DNA of 45,726 bases from Sphingosinicella soli (lineage in GTDB: Bacteria > Pseudomonadota > Alphaproteobacteria > Sphingomonadales > Sphingomonadaceae). How positions within the stretch are numbered: position 1 is the stretch's first letter; each line of letters starts with the position of its first letter. The notes under the pieces were generated by a model that had not been told where the DNA came from, searched no databases, and worked only from the letters and a program-made list of their open reading frames with translations. The DNA lies in assembly GCF_014199685.1 (NCBI RefSeq), contig NZ_JACHNZ010000032.1, forward strand, positions 1 to 45,726. The letters run 5' to 3'. The position numbers were made by a program, and so were the translations under genes. Positions 36,546-45,233 of this stretch are shown here, piece after piece.

Positions 36546-38810
36546 TTAGAACTTGGTGCGCAGGTTCAGGCCGATGGTGCGCGGCGCGGCGCTGTTCACC
36601 AGCGTCCGGTTCTGCGCGATCGCGCTGGAGGTGGAGCGTGTGATCGCCGTGTCGTTGAACAGGTTGTTCACGAACACATAGACGCCCCAGGCGTTGTCGG
36701 CTTCCTCGATGCCCACGCGCACGTTCGCCAGCTCGTAGTCGTCGATGTAACGCGTGTAGATATAGGCCGGGCGGAAGTCCGACCACGAACCGCCGACATG
36801 GTTGGCGTCGACGCGGAAGAAGCCGTTCAGGCTTTCCGTCATGCCCCACACATACTGCATCGAAAGTCCGGCCGTGAACTTCGGCACGAACGGGATGCGG
36901 TCGCCGTCGAAACCGGCGGCGGGCGCAACGGCGGTTCCGGCGTTCGGCTGGTCTTCGGTCAGCTTGGCGTCGAGGTAGGCGAGGTTGCCCGAGATCGAAA
37001 GGCCGTCAACCGGACGCAGCGAGCCTTCCAGCTCGAGACCGCGGATGCGCGCCGAGCCCGCGTTGCCGATGTAGGCGAATGCGCCGTTGGGCGTACGCGT
37101 GGTGATCTGCATGTCCGACCAGTCGATCTGGAACACGTCCACGTTGAGCGTGAGCTTGCGATCGAGCAACGTCGTCTTCAGGCCCGCCTCATAGTTCCAC
37201 AGGCTGTCCGACTGGTAGGGCGTCAGTTCCTGCGCAAGGCCGATCACCTGGTTCGCGCCGCCGGGGCGGAAACCCTGCGAGGCTTCGGCGTAGAAGAGAA
37301 CGTCGTCGGTGATCTTGTAGGATGCGTTGAACTTGAACGCCGTGCCGTCCTCGCTCGAGTCCACGAACGAGAGCGGGCGCACCACCGCGCCGACCAGGAT
37401 CGAGCCGAGCGTCGTCTCGCCGTTGATATCCTTGTCGTAACGGAAATAGCGGCCGCCCACCGTCAGGTTCAGGCGGTCGGTCACGTCATACGAGAACTGT
37501 CCGAACACCGCGACCTGACGAAGGCTGTCGTTGATGTAGCGCGACGTCGCGATCTGCAGCGGATAGATGACCGCGCCCGTCACCGGGTCCGTGTTCACCT
37601 GCGGGTTTTCGACATGAACGTCGCGGTCGGAGAAGAAGCCGCCCACGGTCCAGTTGAACGGTCCCGAGCCGTCGGAGCTGAGGCGCAGCTCGGCGGTCCA
37701 GGCTTCCATGGTCTGCTGCGGGAACAGCGCGGAGGACGACTGGCCGTCGACGAGTGCGTAATAGTCCGTCAGCTGCTGGCCGGTGCAGGGGTTTGCCGCG
37801 CCGCCGTTGAGGCGGGCGCCGCAACCTGCGGCCGTCCGCGTCGAACGGATGAACCGCGACACGTCGCTCACCGTGGAAAGGTCGCGTTCCATGTAGGAAC
37901 CGGCCGCCGTCAGCACCACGCCGCCGAAATCATAGTTGGCGGTGAGGCTGTACAGTTCCACGTCGTCGCGCATCGGCTGGCGCGTCAGCGCGTCCGAATT
38001 ATACTTGCCCGACGAGAGCGTCCACGACGGCGTATCCGTGCGCGAACGGTTGATGTAGGCGGCGGCATCGATGGTGAGCGCTTCGGTCGGCGTCAGACGG
38101 AGAAGCAGGCGTCCGCCGTAGTTCTTCTGCTCGTTGATGTCCTTGATGCCGAGCGTCGTGTTGTCGATGTAGCCGTCTGCGTTGCGATAGAAGCCGGTGG
38201 CGCGCACGGCGACCTTGTCCTGCACGATCGGCACGTTCAGCATGGCGCTGCCTTCGAAGTTGGCGCCGCCGTTCTGCGTTGCGGAAAGGCTGGTATCCAC
38301 CGCCCCTTCGAATTCGTTGCCGGGCTTGCGGTAGATCACGCGCAGCGTGCCGCCCATCGAACCCGAACCGTACAGCGTGCCCTGCGGGCCGCGCAGCACT
38401 TCGACACGCTCGACGTCGAACAGGCGAAGCTCCGGCGTGGAGCCGCCGGCGTCGTTGCCTGCGCCCATCACGCCCGTCACCGGGGTTTCATCGTAATAGG
38501 TGCCGACCGTCGGCTCGCCCGAGGCCTGGATGCCGCGGATCACGACACGGCGCTGCGAGGGGCCGCCGTCGACGAACGACAGGCTGGGCACGCTCGAATT
38601 CAGGTCGGCGATGCTCTGCACGCCCGAATTCGCAATCGAATCGCCGGTGATCGCGGAGATCGAAATCGGCGTGTCCTGCAGGTTGGTGTCGCGCTTCAGC
38701 GCGGTGATGATGATTTCGTCGCCGGTCGATTCCTGGGCGACGGCGGCGGTGCTCACACCGGCAAGCGCGGTGGCGGCGAGAAGAATGGATGTTCCGAAAG
38801 TCCTGTTCAC
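36546..38810 (-). CDS. TonB-dependent outer-membrane receptor (GTG start)
   Basis: A 754-residue receptor with signal peptide (TSILLAATALAGVSTAAVAQ), TonB-box region GDEIIITALKRDTNLQDTPI, plug (VVIRGIQASGEPTVGTYYDE, VLRGPQGTLYGSGSMGGTLR) and a barrel ending NLRTKF. The GTG start at 38810 has AGGAGAG eight bases upstream. It is divergent from the M14-M20-M19 peptidase genes across 356 bases, which suggests it imports peptides or related compounds handled by those secreted proteins. Its transcript ends at the terminator at 36496-36531. Confidence 0.93.
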   Translation of the reverse strand: MNRTFGTSILLAATALAGVSTAAVAQESTGDEIIITALKRDTNLQDTPISISAITGDSIANSGVQSIADLNSSVPSLSFVDGGPSQRRVVIRGIQASGEPTVGTYYDETPVTGVMGAGNDAGGSTPELRLFDVERVEVLRGPQGTLYGSGSMGGTLRVIYRKPGNEFEGAVDTSLSATQNGGANFEGSAMLNVPIVQDKVAVRATGFYRNADGYIDNTTLGIKDINEQKNYGGRLLLRLTPTEALTIDAAAYINRSRTDTPSWTLSSGKYNSDALTRQPMRDDVELYSLTANYDFGGVVLTAAGSYMERDLSTVSDVSRFIRSTRTAAGCGARLNGGAANPCTGQQLTDYYALVDGQSSSALFPQQTMEAWTAELRLSSDGSGPFNWTVGGFFSDRDVHVENPQVNTDPVTGAVIYPLQIATSRYINDSLRQVAVFGQFSYDVTDRLNLTVGGRYFRYDKDINGETTLGSILVGAVVRPLSFVDSSEDGTAFKFNASYKITDDVLFYAEASQGFRPGGANQVIGLAQELTPYQSDSLWNYEAGLKTTLLDRKLTLNVDVFQIDWSDMQITTRTPNGAFAYIGNAGSARIRGLELEGSLRPVDGLSISGNLAYLDAKLTEDQPNAGTAVAPAAGFDGDRIPFVPKFTAGLSMQYVWGMTESLNGFFRVDANHVGGSWSDFRPAYIYTRYIDDYELANVRVGIEEADNAWGVYVFVNNLFNDTAITRSTSSAIAQNRTLVNSAAPRTIGLNLRTKF

Positions 38811-39166
38811 GTTTTCTCTCCTGTTTACGCGCCGGCCTGTTGGCTTCCGGCTGCGGTCATGCGGATGAATGGCATCGATCGGACCGGCATTGCGGTCCTT
38901 CTTGAGTCTGTTCTGGCAACCCCCTGTTTCGGCCGTGCCCCCGTTCAGGCAATGGTCCTATGCTTTTTGACAGTGAAGTTGTGGACTTCGCTGCTGCTGA
39001 ATGCTCTTCTGAGTCGGGCTCACGCGTGTGGCAAGATGATTGTTGCGCGTTTCGATAAAATGATGAAATCCTGATGCTATTGTGCATCAGGTGTTGAACG
39101 GAAGATGCGGCGCTTCAGCAGTTGCCGTATGCGTATCGGCGGCGTGGCGTAAAAATGGGGGTAGAT
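38811..39166. promoter_or_regulatory. Divergent intergenic region with two inverted repeats
   Basis: This 356-base gene-free stretch is less GC-rich than its neighbours and must hold promoters for the receptor and the peptidase genes. Two clean dyads are visible: CCTGATGC-TATTGT-GCATCAGG at 39070-39091, and GAAGT-TGTGG-ACTTC at 38975-38989, the latter next to a TTGACA (38967-38972). No convincing -10 pairs with the TTGACA. The dyads are candidate operators for an unidentified regulator. Confidence 0.4.
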
Positions 39167-41902
39167 ATGCTTAAGATGTCTTTCAGCATCGCGGTTGCGG
39201 CGCTACTCGGCACTGCGGCGGCGGCGCAGCCGATGGATGCGGACTTCGCGAAATCGGTGAAGGCGTGGACCACGAAGCCGGAATTCAGCAGTCCGCTTGT
39301 GGATCACCTGCCGGTTTCGGCAACAATTCCGTCCCCGAAACAGCATCTGGGCAATCATATCGGTGCGCCCAGGGTGTTGCATTATTACGACCAGATCATC
39401 GGCTATTACCGCGCGCTCGCCGCCGCGTCGCCGCGCGTCAAGATCCTCGAAATCGGCAAAAGCGAGGAGGGGCGCCCCAATATCGTCGTGATGATCTCCT
39501 CGGAGGAGAATCTGGCGAAGCTCGAGACCTACAAGCAGAATCTCGCGCTACTGGCCGATCCCCGCCGCCTTCCGGCTGCCGACGCGCCGGGCGTGATCGC
39601 CGCGACCCGGCCGATCTATCACGTGTCTGCAGGCCTCCACAGCGCCGAGACCGGCCCGCCCGAGATGCTGATGGAACTTGCCTACCGCCTGCTCACCGAC
39701 GACGGCGACATGATCCGCGGTATCCGCGACAACCTCGTCGTCGCGCTCAGCCCCGTTCTGGAAGCGGACGGCCGCGATCGCTACGTCGATTGGTACTACC
39801 GCAATCTCATCGACGAGACCGACGACCGCAACAAGCCCGGCGGTCCGCCCTATTGGGGCAAGTACATCTATCACGACAACAACCGCGACATTAACTTTTC
39901 CGATGTCAGCGCGCGCCATCTGATGAACTATTATCTCGAATGGCATCCGCCCGTGATGCACGAGCTGCATGAATCGGTGCCGTTCCTCTACACCTACAGC
40001 GGGCAGGCGCCGCAGAACCCCGATCTCGATCCGATCCTGTTCGGGGAATTGCCCTGGTTCGCGAACTACGAGATGGCGCAGCTCACCAAATACGGGATGC
40101 CCGGCGTGTGGACGCACGGCTTCGTCGATGCGTGGACTCCCGGCTATCTCGCCTTCATGTCGTCGAACCACAACGGCCTGCTGCGCATGTACGAAACCTT
40201 CGGCAACGGCGGCGCGACCACCATGCTGCGCCATGTCGCGCCCGAAGTGCAGACCTCCGTGCGCGGCGGCGACTGGACGAAGCGGGATTGGTATCGCCCC
40301 AACCCTCCCTACAAGGAGGTGGTGTGGTCGATGCGCAACAACACCAACTACATGCAGACCGGCGTTCTGACCGCGCTCGATCTCGCCGCCAAGCATCCCG
40401 ATGTCATTCTTGAAAACTTCTACAAGAAAAGCGCCAATTCCATCGAGAACGGAAAGACGAAGGCGCCCCACGCCTACATCATTCCGGGCGCGCAGAAGGA
40501 CGAGACGCGGGTGGCCTTCGTGGCGAACCTGCTGCGCCTGCAGGGCATAGAGGTCGGCCGCGCCGATCGCGCCGTCAAGGTGAAGGAAGGCAGCTATCCG
40601 GCGGGCTCGCTCGTCGTGAAGCTCGATCAGCCCTACGGCCGTCTCGCGAAGATCCTGCTCCGCAAGCAGGACAATTATCCCGACGAAAAGCTCGGCACCT
40701 ACGATGACGCCGCGTGGACGATGGGGATGATGACGCATGTCGATATCGTCGAGGTTGCCGACAAGGCCGCGCTCGATATCCCGACCACGCCGATCGACCG
40801 TGTCGCGCCGCGCGGGCGCATTTCCGGGCCGGGCGCCGGCACCTATGCCGTTCTGGACCACGGATCGGTCGCGCTGACCACGCTGCGCTACCGTTTGAAA
40901 GATGCGAAGGTCCGCGTCGTCGAGACTGAATTCAAGTCGGGCGGCAAGACGGTTCCGGCCGGTTCGCTGCTCGTCGAGGGCGGCGCCTATGACGTGCTCA
41001 AGCCCGCCGTCGAAGCGCTCGGTCTCGAAGCCTTCGCTGTGGGCGGCAAGCCCGCCGCGCACGAGAGTGTTCTGCCGCGCACCGCCATGTTCAGCACATG
41101 GGGATCGAGCCAGCGCGTCGGCTGGGTGCGCTATGCCTTCGATCAGCACGAAGTCGCCTACGATCTCATCTTCAAGGAGCAGGTCCGCGCGGGCAATCTG
41201 CGCGACAAATACGACGTCATCATCCTGCCGACTCAGGGGCGCAGCGCGAAAGACATCGTTTTCGATATCCCGATGAAGGGCAAGCCGCTGCCCTACACGA
41301 AGACGGAGCGCTTCCGTTTCCTCGGCGACTACGGGTCTTCCGAAGACGTGCGCGGCGGCATGGGGCTGGAAGGTCTGGTCGAGCTTCGCAAGTTCGTGGA
41401 GGCGGGCGGCACGCTCATCACCACGGGCGACGCGAGCGCCGTGCCGGTCGAGTTCGGCCTCGTGAACGACATCGTGTCGGCGTCCGCGCCGGGCGATTTC
41501 TACGCGCCCGGCCCGATCGTGAAGGCGAAGGTGCTGCAGCCGAAGAACCCCGTGTTCTATGGCTACGACGAGGCCGAGATGCCCGTGCGCTGGGCGACGA
41601 ACGCGCTCTTCGGCGTGCCGGACCGGCTGAAGGGCCGCGTGATGATGCAGTTCCCCGGCGGCAAGGACGGCGTGCTGAGCGGCTTCATGCGCGGCGCCGA
41701 TGGGGTGAAGGACCGCGCCGCGATCCTCAACATCCCGCAGGGGCAGGGCCGCATCCTGATGTTCGCCACGAACCCCGTGTGGCGCTGGCAGAACCTCGGC
41801 GAGTTCCGCATGCTCTACAATGCGATCGTCAACTGGAAGCAACTCGGCCTCACCGACATCGATCCCCCCGTCCCGGCGCCCATCGCCGCCTCTGCAGAAT
41901 AA
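39167..41902 (+). CDS. M14-family zinc carboxypeptidase-like protein, secreted
   Basis: A 911-residue protein with a signal peptide (AVAALLGTAAAAQ, cleavage near residue 21). The M14 domain covers about residues 65-400: zinc ligands His158 and Glu161 in SAGLHSAETGPPE, NNRDINFSD, and the downstream histidine in VMHELHESV. A long C-terminal part contains a class I glutamine-amidotransferase-like region (KYDVIILPTQGRSAKDI, GGTLITTGDASAV) without an obvious catalytic Cys. This two-part layout is known in environmental M14 proteins. ATG 39167 is preferred for its GGGGG-rich ribosome-binding site five bases upstream; ATG 39155 is an alternative. It starts a three-gene peptidase operon. Confidence 0.88.
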   Translation: MLKMSFSIAVAALLGTAAAAQPMDADFAKSVKAWTTKPEFSSPLVDHLPVSATIPSPKQHLGNHIGAPRVLHYYDQIIGYYRALAAASPRVKILEIGKSEEGRPNIVVMISSEENLAKLETYKQNLALLADPRRLPAADAPGVIAATRPIYHVSAGLHSAETGPPEMLMELAYRLLTDDGDMIRGIRDNLVVALSPVLEADGRDRYVDWYYRNLIDETDDRNKPGGPPYWGKYIYHDNNRDINFSDVSARHLMNYYLEWHPPVMHELHESVPFLYTYSGQAPQNPDLDPILFGELPWFANYEMAQLTKYGMPGVWTHGFVDAWTPGYLAFMSSNHNGLLRMYETFGNGGATTMLRHVAPEVQTSVRGGDWTKRDWYRPNPPYKEVVWSMRNNTNYMQTGVLTALDLAAKHPDVILENFYKKSANSIENGKTKAPHAYIIPGAQKDETRVAFVANLLRLQGIEVGRADRAVKVKEGSYPAGSLVVKLDQPYGRLAKILLRKQDNYPDEKLGTYDDAAWTMGMMTHVDIVEVADKAALDIPTTPIDRVAPRGRISGPGAGTYAVLDHGSVALTTLRYRLKDAKVRVVETEFKSGGKTVPAGSLLVEGGAYDVLKPAVEALGLEAFAVGGKPAAHESVLPRTAMFSTWGSSQRVGWVRYAFDQHEVAYDLIFKEQVRAGNLRDKYDVIILPTQGRSAKDIVFDIPMKGKPLPYTKTERFRFLGDYGSSEDVRGGMGLEGLVELRKFVEAGGTLITTGDASAVPVEFGLVNDIVSASAPGDFYAPGPIVKAKVLQPKNPVFYGYDEAEMPVRWATNALFGVPDRLKGRVMMQFPGGKDGVLSGFMRGADGVKDRAAILNIPQGQGRILMFATNPVWRWQNLGEFRMLYNAIVNWKQLGLTDIDPPVPAPIAASAE

Positions 41903-41917
41903 CAAGGAGTTTCCCCC

Positions 41918-43474
41918 ATGAAGTCTCTTCTCCTCGCCGCCGCCCTCTCTGCCGTCGCCGTCTCCGCCACCGCGCAGGAGGTGAAGCGCCCCGAGTTTCC
42001 CTTCACCACGGAGAAGGCCTACGACGCCGCCAAGGTCGCGCCCTACAAAGGCAAGCACGCCGCCGCCTACGCCTACATCGATGCCAACAAGGCCGCGCAT
42101 ATCGAGAACGTGCAGCGCTGGGTGCGTCAGCGCTCGATCAGCGCGGAGAACGACGGCGTGAGCGAGATGGCGCAGATGCTGGCCGCAGACCTGAAGGCGC
42201 TCGGCTTCAAGGAGGCGGAGCTTGTCCCCACCAAGCGCCACCCCGGCGTCTGGGGCTATTACGACGCGGGCGCGAAGACCACGATCGCGGTCTACATGAT
42301 GTACGACGTGCAGCCGATTGAGCCGGTGGGCTGGAACGTCGATGCCTTCGCGGGCACCATCCTCGAGGATCACGCGCTCGGCCGCGTCCTCATGGCGCGC
42401 GGCGCGACCAACCAGAAGGGCCCGCAGCGCATCTTCCTCAACGCGCTCGAAGCCATCATCAAGGCCGAGGGCAAGCTGCCCGTGAACATCATGCTGCTGG
42501 CCGAGGGCGAGGAGGAGCTCGGCTCGCCGCATTATCCCGATCTCATCGCCAAATATGCGGACCGTCTGAAGCAGGCGAACGGCGGCGTTCTGTTCCCGAT
42601 GATGGGGCAGACGCTCGCGGGCGGCGTTCAGATGTCGCTCGGCGTCAAGGGCAACATCTATTTCGAGCTTGAGGCGCAGGGCGGCGCGCAGGGCGGCCCC
42701 AGGACGGCCGAGATCCACAGCTCGCTCAAAGCCATCGTCGATGCGCCGGGCCTCCGTCTCGCGCAGGCGATCGCGAGCCTCACCTCGCCCGACGGCAATG
42801 TCATCACCGTGCCCGGCTTCTACGATTCGATCCGCCAGCCGAACCAGGAGGAGCAGGAGCTTATCAACGGCGTCCTCCCGGCGTGGGAGGCGAACGAGGC
42901 GGCGATGCAGAAGTCGCTCGGCGTCGACAAGTGGATCGGCGGCATGACCGGCCGCGAGGCGATCACGCAGTATCTGTTCAACACCACGCTCAATATGGAC
43001 GGCATCTGGGGCGGTTATTCGGGGCCGGGCACGAAGACCATCCTGCCGCACAAGTTCACCGCGAAGTTCGATTCCCGCCTCGTGCCGAACCAGACGCCCG
43101 ACGAGTCGGAGCGTCTGATCCGCGCGCATCTGGACGCCAAGGGCTTCACCGACATCAAGCTCACGCGCCTGTCGGGCTATCCGCCCGCGCAGTCTTCGGT
43201 GAAGGAACCGCTGGTGCAGGCGGTGATCGGCACGTACCGGAAATACGGCATCACGCCCAGCGTCATGCCGCGCCTGGCGGGTAGCGCGCCCTATTATGTG
43301 TTCACCGATATCCTGAAGATGCCGATCGTCTCGGCGGGCATCGGCTACGGCGCGGGCGCGCATGCGCCGAACGAATTCATCGTGATCGATCCCAAGCCCG
43401 GCACGAAGGTCGCGGGCATCACGGAGGCGGAGAAGTTCTACGTCGACGTCGTCCACGCCGTCGCAAAACGCTAA
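41918..43474 (+). CDS. M20-family peptidase-like protein with altered metal ligands, secreted
   Basis: A 518-residue M20/M25/M40-type metallohydrolase homologue with signal peptide (LLLAAALSAVAVSATAQ, cleavage at about 20). Compared with the canonical G-H-x-D-V-x-P, this protein reads YMMYDVQP, putting Met128 in place of the first zinc histidine. The bridging-aspartate motif, usually A/S-D-D-K-G, reads TNQKGP, with Asn165 in that place. The catalytic Glu pair (LAEGEEELGS, 198-200), the dimerisation-domain histidine (IHSSLKA) and the last histidine (GAGAHAPNE) remain. It may use a single metal, another metal or have lost hydrolysis. It starts 15 bases after the M14 gene, with AAGGAG upstream. 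Confidence 0.88.
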   Translation: MKSLLLAAALSAVAVSATAQEVKRPEFPFTTEKAYDAAKVAPYKGKHAAAYAYIDANKAAHIENVQRWVRQRSISAENDGVSEMAQMLAADLKALGFKEAELVPTKRHPGVWGYYDAGAKTTIAVYMMYDVQPIEPVGWNVDAFAGTILEDHALGRVLMARGATNQKGPQRIFLNALEAIIKAEGKLPVNIMLLAEGEEELGSPHYPDLIAKYADRLKQANGGVLFPMMGQTLAGGVQMSLGVKGNIYFELEAQGGAQGGPRTAEIHSSLKAIVDAPGLRLAQAIASLTSPDGNVITVPGFYDSIRQPNQEEQELINGVLPAWEANEAAMQKSLGVDKWIGGMTGREAITQYLFNTTLNMDGIWGGYSGPGTKTILPHKFTAKFDSRLVPNQTPDESERLIRAHLDAKGFTDIKLTRLSGYPPAQSSVKEPLVQAVIGTYRKYGITPSVMPRLAGSAPYYVFTDILKMPIVSAGIGYGAGAHAPNEFIVIDPKPGTKVAGITEAEKFYVDVVHAVAKR

Positions 43475-43509
43475 CCCCTGAAAAGCCCCTCCTCTTCAGG
43501 GGAGGGGTT
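43475..43509. terminator. Alternative-stem hairpin after the M20 gene
   Basis: CCCCTGAA (43475-43482) can pair with TTCAGGGG (43495-43502). Alternatively CCCCTCC (43486-43492) can pair with GGAGGGG further right, or AACCCCT (43473-43479) with AGGGGTT (43503-43509). The structures exclude each other. No T-run follows, so it is a weak terminator or processing site; transcription may continue into the M19 gene. Confidence 0.45.
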
Positions 43510-43584
43510 GGGGAGGGGCGGTCCCTCACACGCGGCAGAGTCCCTCGGCACCGCCCCACCAACCCAGAACACGGAGACGAGGAC

Positions 43585-44742
43585 ATGACCGACACAAGCG
43601 AGATCAGCCGCCGCGCCTTCGGAGCCGGCGCGGCGGGCCTCGGCCTCACCGCGCTCGCGGGCGTCGGCCCCGCCACCGCCGCCACTGCCGCCGACACCAT
43701 CCCGCCGTCTGTCGCCGCGCTCTACAAGAACGCGATCGTCATCGATGCGCTCGCCTCGCCGGACACATGGAACGTGCCCTATCCGCCGCCCGGCGTGCTC
43801 ACGCCCGAAAAGCTGGCGAACGTACGCGCTTCGGGCATCACTGCGGTCAACCTCACCGTGGGCAAGCCCGGCGGTTTCGAAGGCACGGTGAAGGAAATCG
43901 CGAAGTGGCTCCGCCATATCGAGGCGCACCCCGATCATTTCCTGCTCGTGAAGCGCCATGCGGACCTCGCCGCGGCGAAGGCGCAGGGCAAGCTCGGCAT
44001 CATTTTCGGCTTTCAGGGCATGGGGATGATCGGCGAGGATCTCAGCCTCATCGAGACGTTCGAGGGGCTGTGGGTGCGCATCATGCAGCTCACCTATAAC
44101 GATCGCAATCCGCTCGCGGCGGGCGGTTCGCTGCCCGACACTGAAGGCCTCACCGCGCTCGGGCGGGAGGCGGTGGCGCGCATGAACAGCCTCGGCATCC
44201 TCGTCGATACCGGCCACGGCACGCCGCAGACGGTGATGGACGCCGCTGCGGCCTCATCGAAGCCGATCACCTGCTCGCACACCGGCGCCCGCGCGATCTA
44301 TGCGAGCCAGCGCAACCAGCCCGACGCCGCGCTCCGCGCCGTGGCGGAAACCGGCGGCGTGGTCGGCATCTATCTGATGCCCTTCCTCGGCCGCGATCCC
44401 GTCTCGGCCTCGCGCGCGCTGTTCATGAAGCACCTCACCCACGCGATTCGCCTGTGCGGAGAGGATCACGTCGGCATCGGCACCGACCAGAGCATCACCC
44501 CCGTCGACATCTCCCCCGCCTATATGGACATCGTCCGCCAGACCGCAGAGGCGCGGCGGAAGGCGGGCATCGGCGCCCCGGGAGAGGCCGACGGGCCGAT
44601 CGCCGTCCCCGATCTCAACAGCGCCCGCCGCATCGAAATCATCGCCGCCGAAATGGACCGCGCGAAATACCCCGCGCGTGTGATTGAAAAGGTGATCGGA
44701 GGCAATTTCGACCGGCTGTTCCGCGAGGTTTGGACGGGGTGA
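43585..44742 (+). CDS. M19 dipeptidase-family protein with degenerate metal site, Tat-exported
   Basis: A 385-residue homologue of membrane (renal) dipeptidase with a twin-arginine signal (SRRAFGAGAAGLGLTALAG). The fold is clear from QLTYNDRNPLAAG, GILVDTGHGTPQTVMDAA (His211), PITCSHTGARAI (His232) and HVGIGTDQS. The first metal motif H-x-D, normally just after the first strand (I-D-G-H-x-D), reads VIDALAS. The shared glutamate of the two zincs is replaced by glutamine in GFQGMGM (Gln144). So the ligands of one zinc are gone and only the second-site histidines remain. It may be a non-hydrolytic or differently metallated member. It is the third gene of the peptidase series, 110 bases after the M20 gene. 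Confidence 0.87.
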   Translation: MTDTSEISRRAFGAGAAGLGLTALAGVGPATAATAADTIPPSVAALYKNAIVIDALASPDTWNVPYPPPGVLTPEKLANVRASGITAVNLTVGKPGGFEGTVKEIAKWLRHIEAHPDHFLLVKRHADLAAAKAQGKLGIIFGFQGMGMIGEDLSLIETFEGLWVRIMQLTYNDRNPLAAGGSLPDTEGLTALGREAVARMNSLGILVDTGHGTPQTVMDAAAASSKPITCSHTGARAIYASQRNQPDAALRAVAETGGVVGIYLMPFLGRDPVSASRALFMKHLTHAIRLCGEDHVGIGTDQSITPVDISPAYMDIVRQTAEARRKAGIGAPGEADGPIAVPDLNSARRIEIIAAEMDRAKYPARVIEKVIGGNFDRLFREVWTG

Positions 44743-44784
44743 GGGGGAGGGCGAAACACGCCCCGCCGCCGCTCCGGCGCGCCG

Positions 44785-44916
44785 AAGCGCCAATGCGCGA
44801 CCGCTTCGCCAGAGGGACGCCAACCTCCCCACCGTCACCCCGGCAGGCCAAAGCGCCAATGCGCGATCGCTTCGCCGGAAGGACGCCAACCTCCCCACCG
44901 TCACCCCGGCGAAGGC
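44785..44916. repeat. 66-bp tandem duplication
   Basis: Two adjacent units (44785-44850 and 44851-44916) differ at only a few positions. Each holds an AAGCG...CGCTT dyad and ends in a copy of the start of the palindrome described at 44900 (GTCACCCCGGC). The left palindrome of the GIY-YIG element therefore belongs to the second unit, and the first unit carries a truncated copy. Confidence 0.75.
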
Positions 44917-44926
44917 CGGGGCCCAT
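44900..44926 (+). repeat. Left 27-bp palindromic end of the GIY-YIG element
   Basis: A hairpin with arms CCCCGGC (44904-44910) and GCCGGGG (44915-44921) and a GAAG loop, framed by GTCA on the left and CCCAT on the right. It matches the reverse complement of 45234-45260 at 25 of 27 positions. I recognise it as a dispersed REP-like palindrome of sphingomonads. Confidence 0.8.
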
Positions 44927-44932
44927 ACGCCC

Positions 44933-45220
44933 GTGAAGCCACGCGGCTGGGTGTATATCATGGCGAGCCGCAAGGGCGGCACGCTCTATATCGGCGTCAC
45001 GAACGATCTCGCGCGGCGCGTGCACGAACACCGCGAAGGCCACGTCCCCGGCTTCACAAAGCGGTATAATGTGAAAATGCTCGTCTGGTACGAAGAGCAC
45101 GACGATTTTCGCGAAGCGATCGCCCGTGAAAAGGCGCTGAAAGAATGGAACCGCGCTTGGAAGCTGCGGCTCATCAATGAAGCGAACCCGGAATGGAGTG
45201 ATCTTTATCCGTTTCTATAA
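44933..45220 (+). CDS. GIY-YIG domain nuclease (UPF0213/UvrC-like small type)
   Basis: A 95-residue single-domain GIY-YIG protein. The motif is split as WVYIMAS (GIY half) and TLYIGVTNDL (YIG half), followed by the conserved arginine in ARRVHEHREG, and REKALKEWNRAWKLRLINEA, NPEWSDLY, which are typical of the small alphaproteobacterial members. The GTG start at 44933 is needed to include the GIY strand; there is no clear ribosome-binding site, and the left palindrome lies directly upstream. Such proteins are often multi-copy in Caulobacter and sphingomonad genomes and have no settled function. The right palindrome followed by ATTTTTATT would act as its terminator. Confidence 0.9.
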   Translation: MKPRGWVYIMASRKGGTLYIGVTNDLARRVHEHREGHVPGFTKRYNVKMLVWYEEHDDFREAIAREKALKEWNRAWKLRLINEANPEWSDLYPFL

Positions 45221-45233
45221 CCGGGCAGGTCGC

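Noticed and set aside
39029-39052. Possible sigma-54 promoter (TGGCA...TTGC) upstream of the M14 gene
   Set aside because: The GG and GC elements are about three bases too far apart for a -24/-12 promoter.
39548-43456. A 1302-codon open frame antisense to the M14 and M20 genes
   Set aside because: It mirrors the codon bias of two well-supported genes on the other strand, has no recognisable domain and spans their junction; long antisense frames are expected in GC-rich coding DNA.
44730-44936. An open frame encoding a 22-residue repeated peptide
   Set aside because: The repeat arises because the 66-bp tandem duplication is a multiple of three; the translation is low-complexity and has no start signal.
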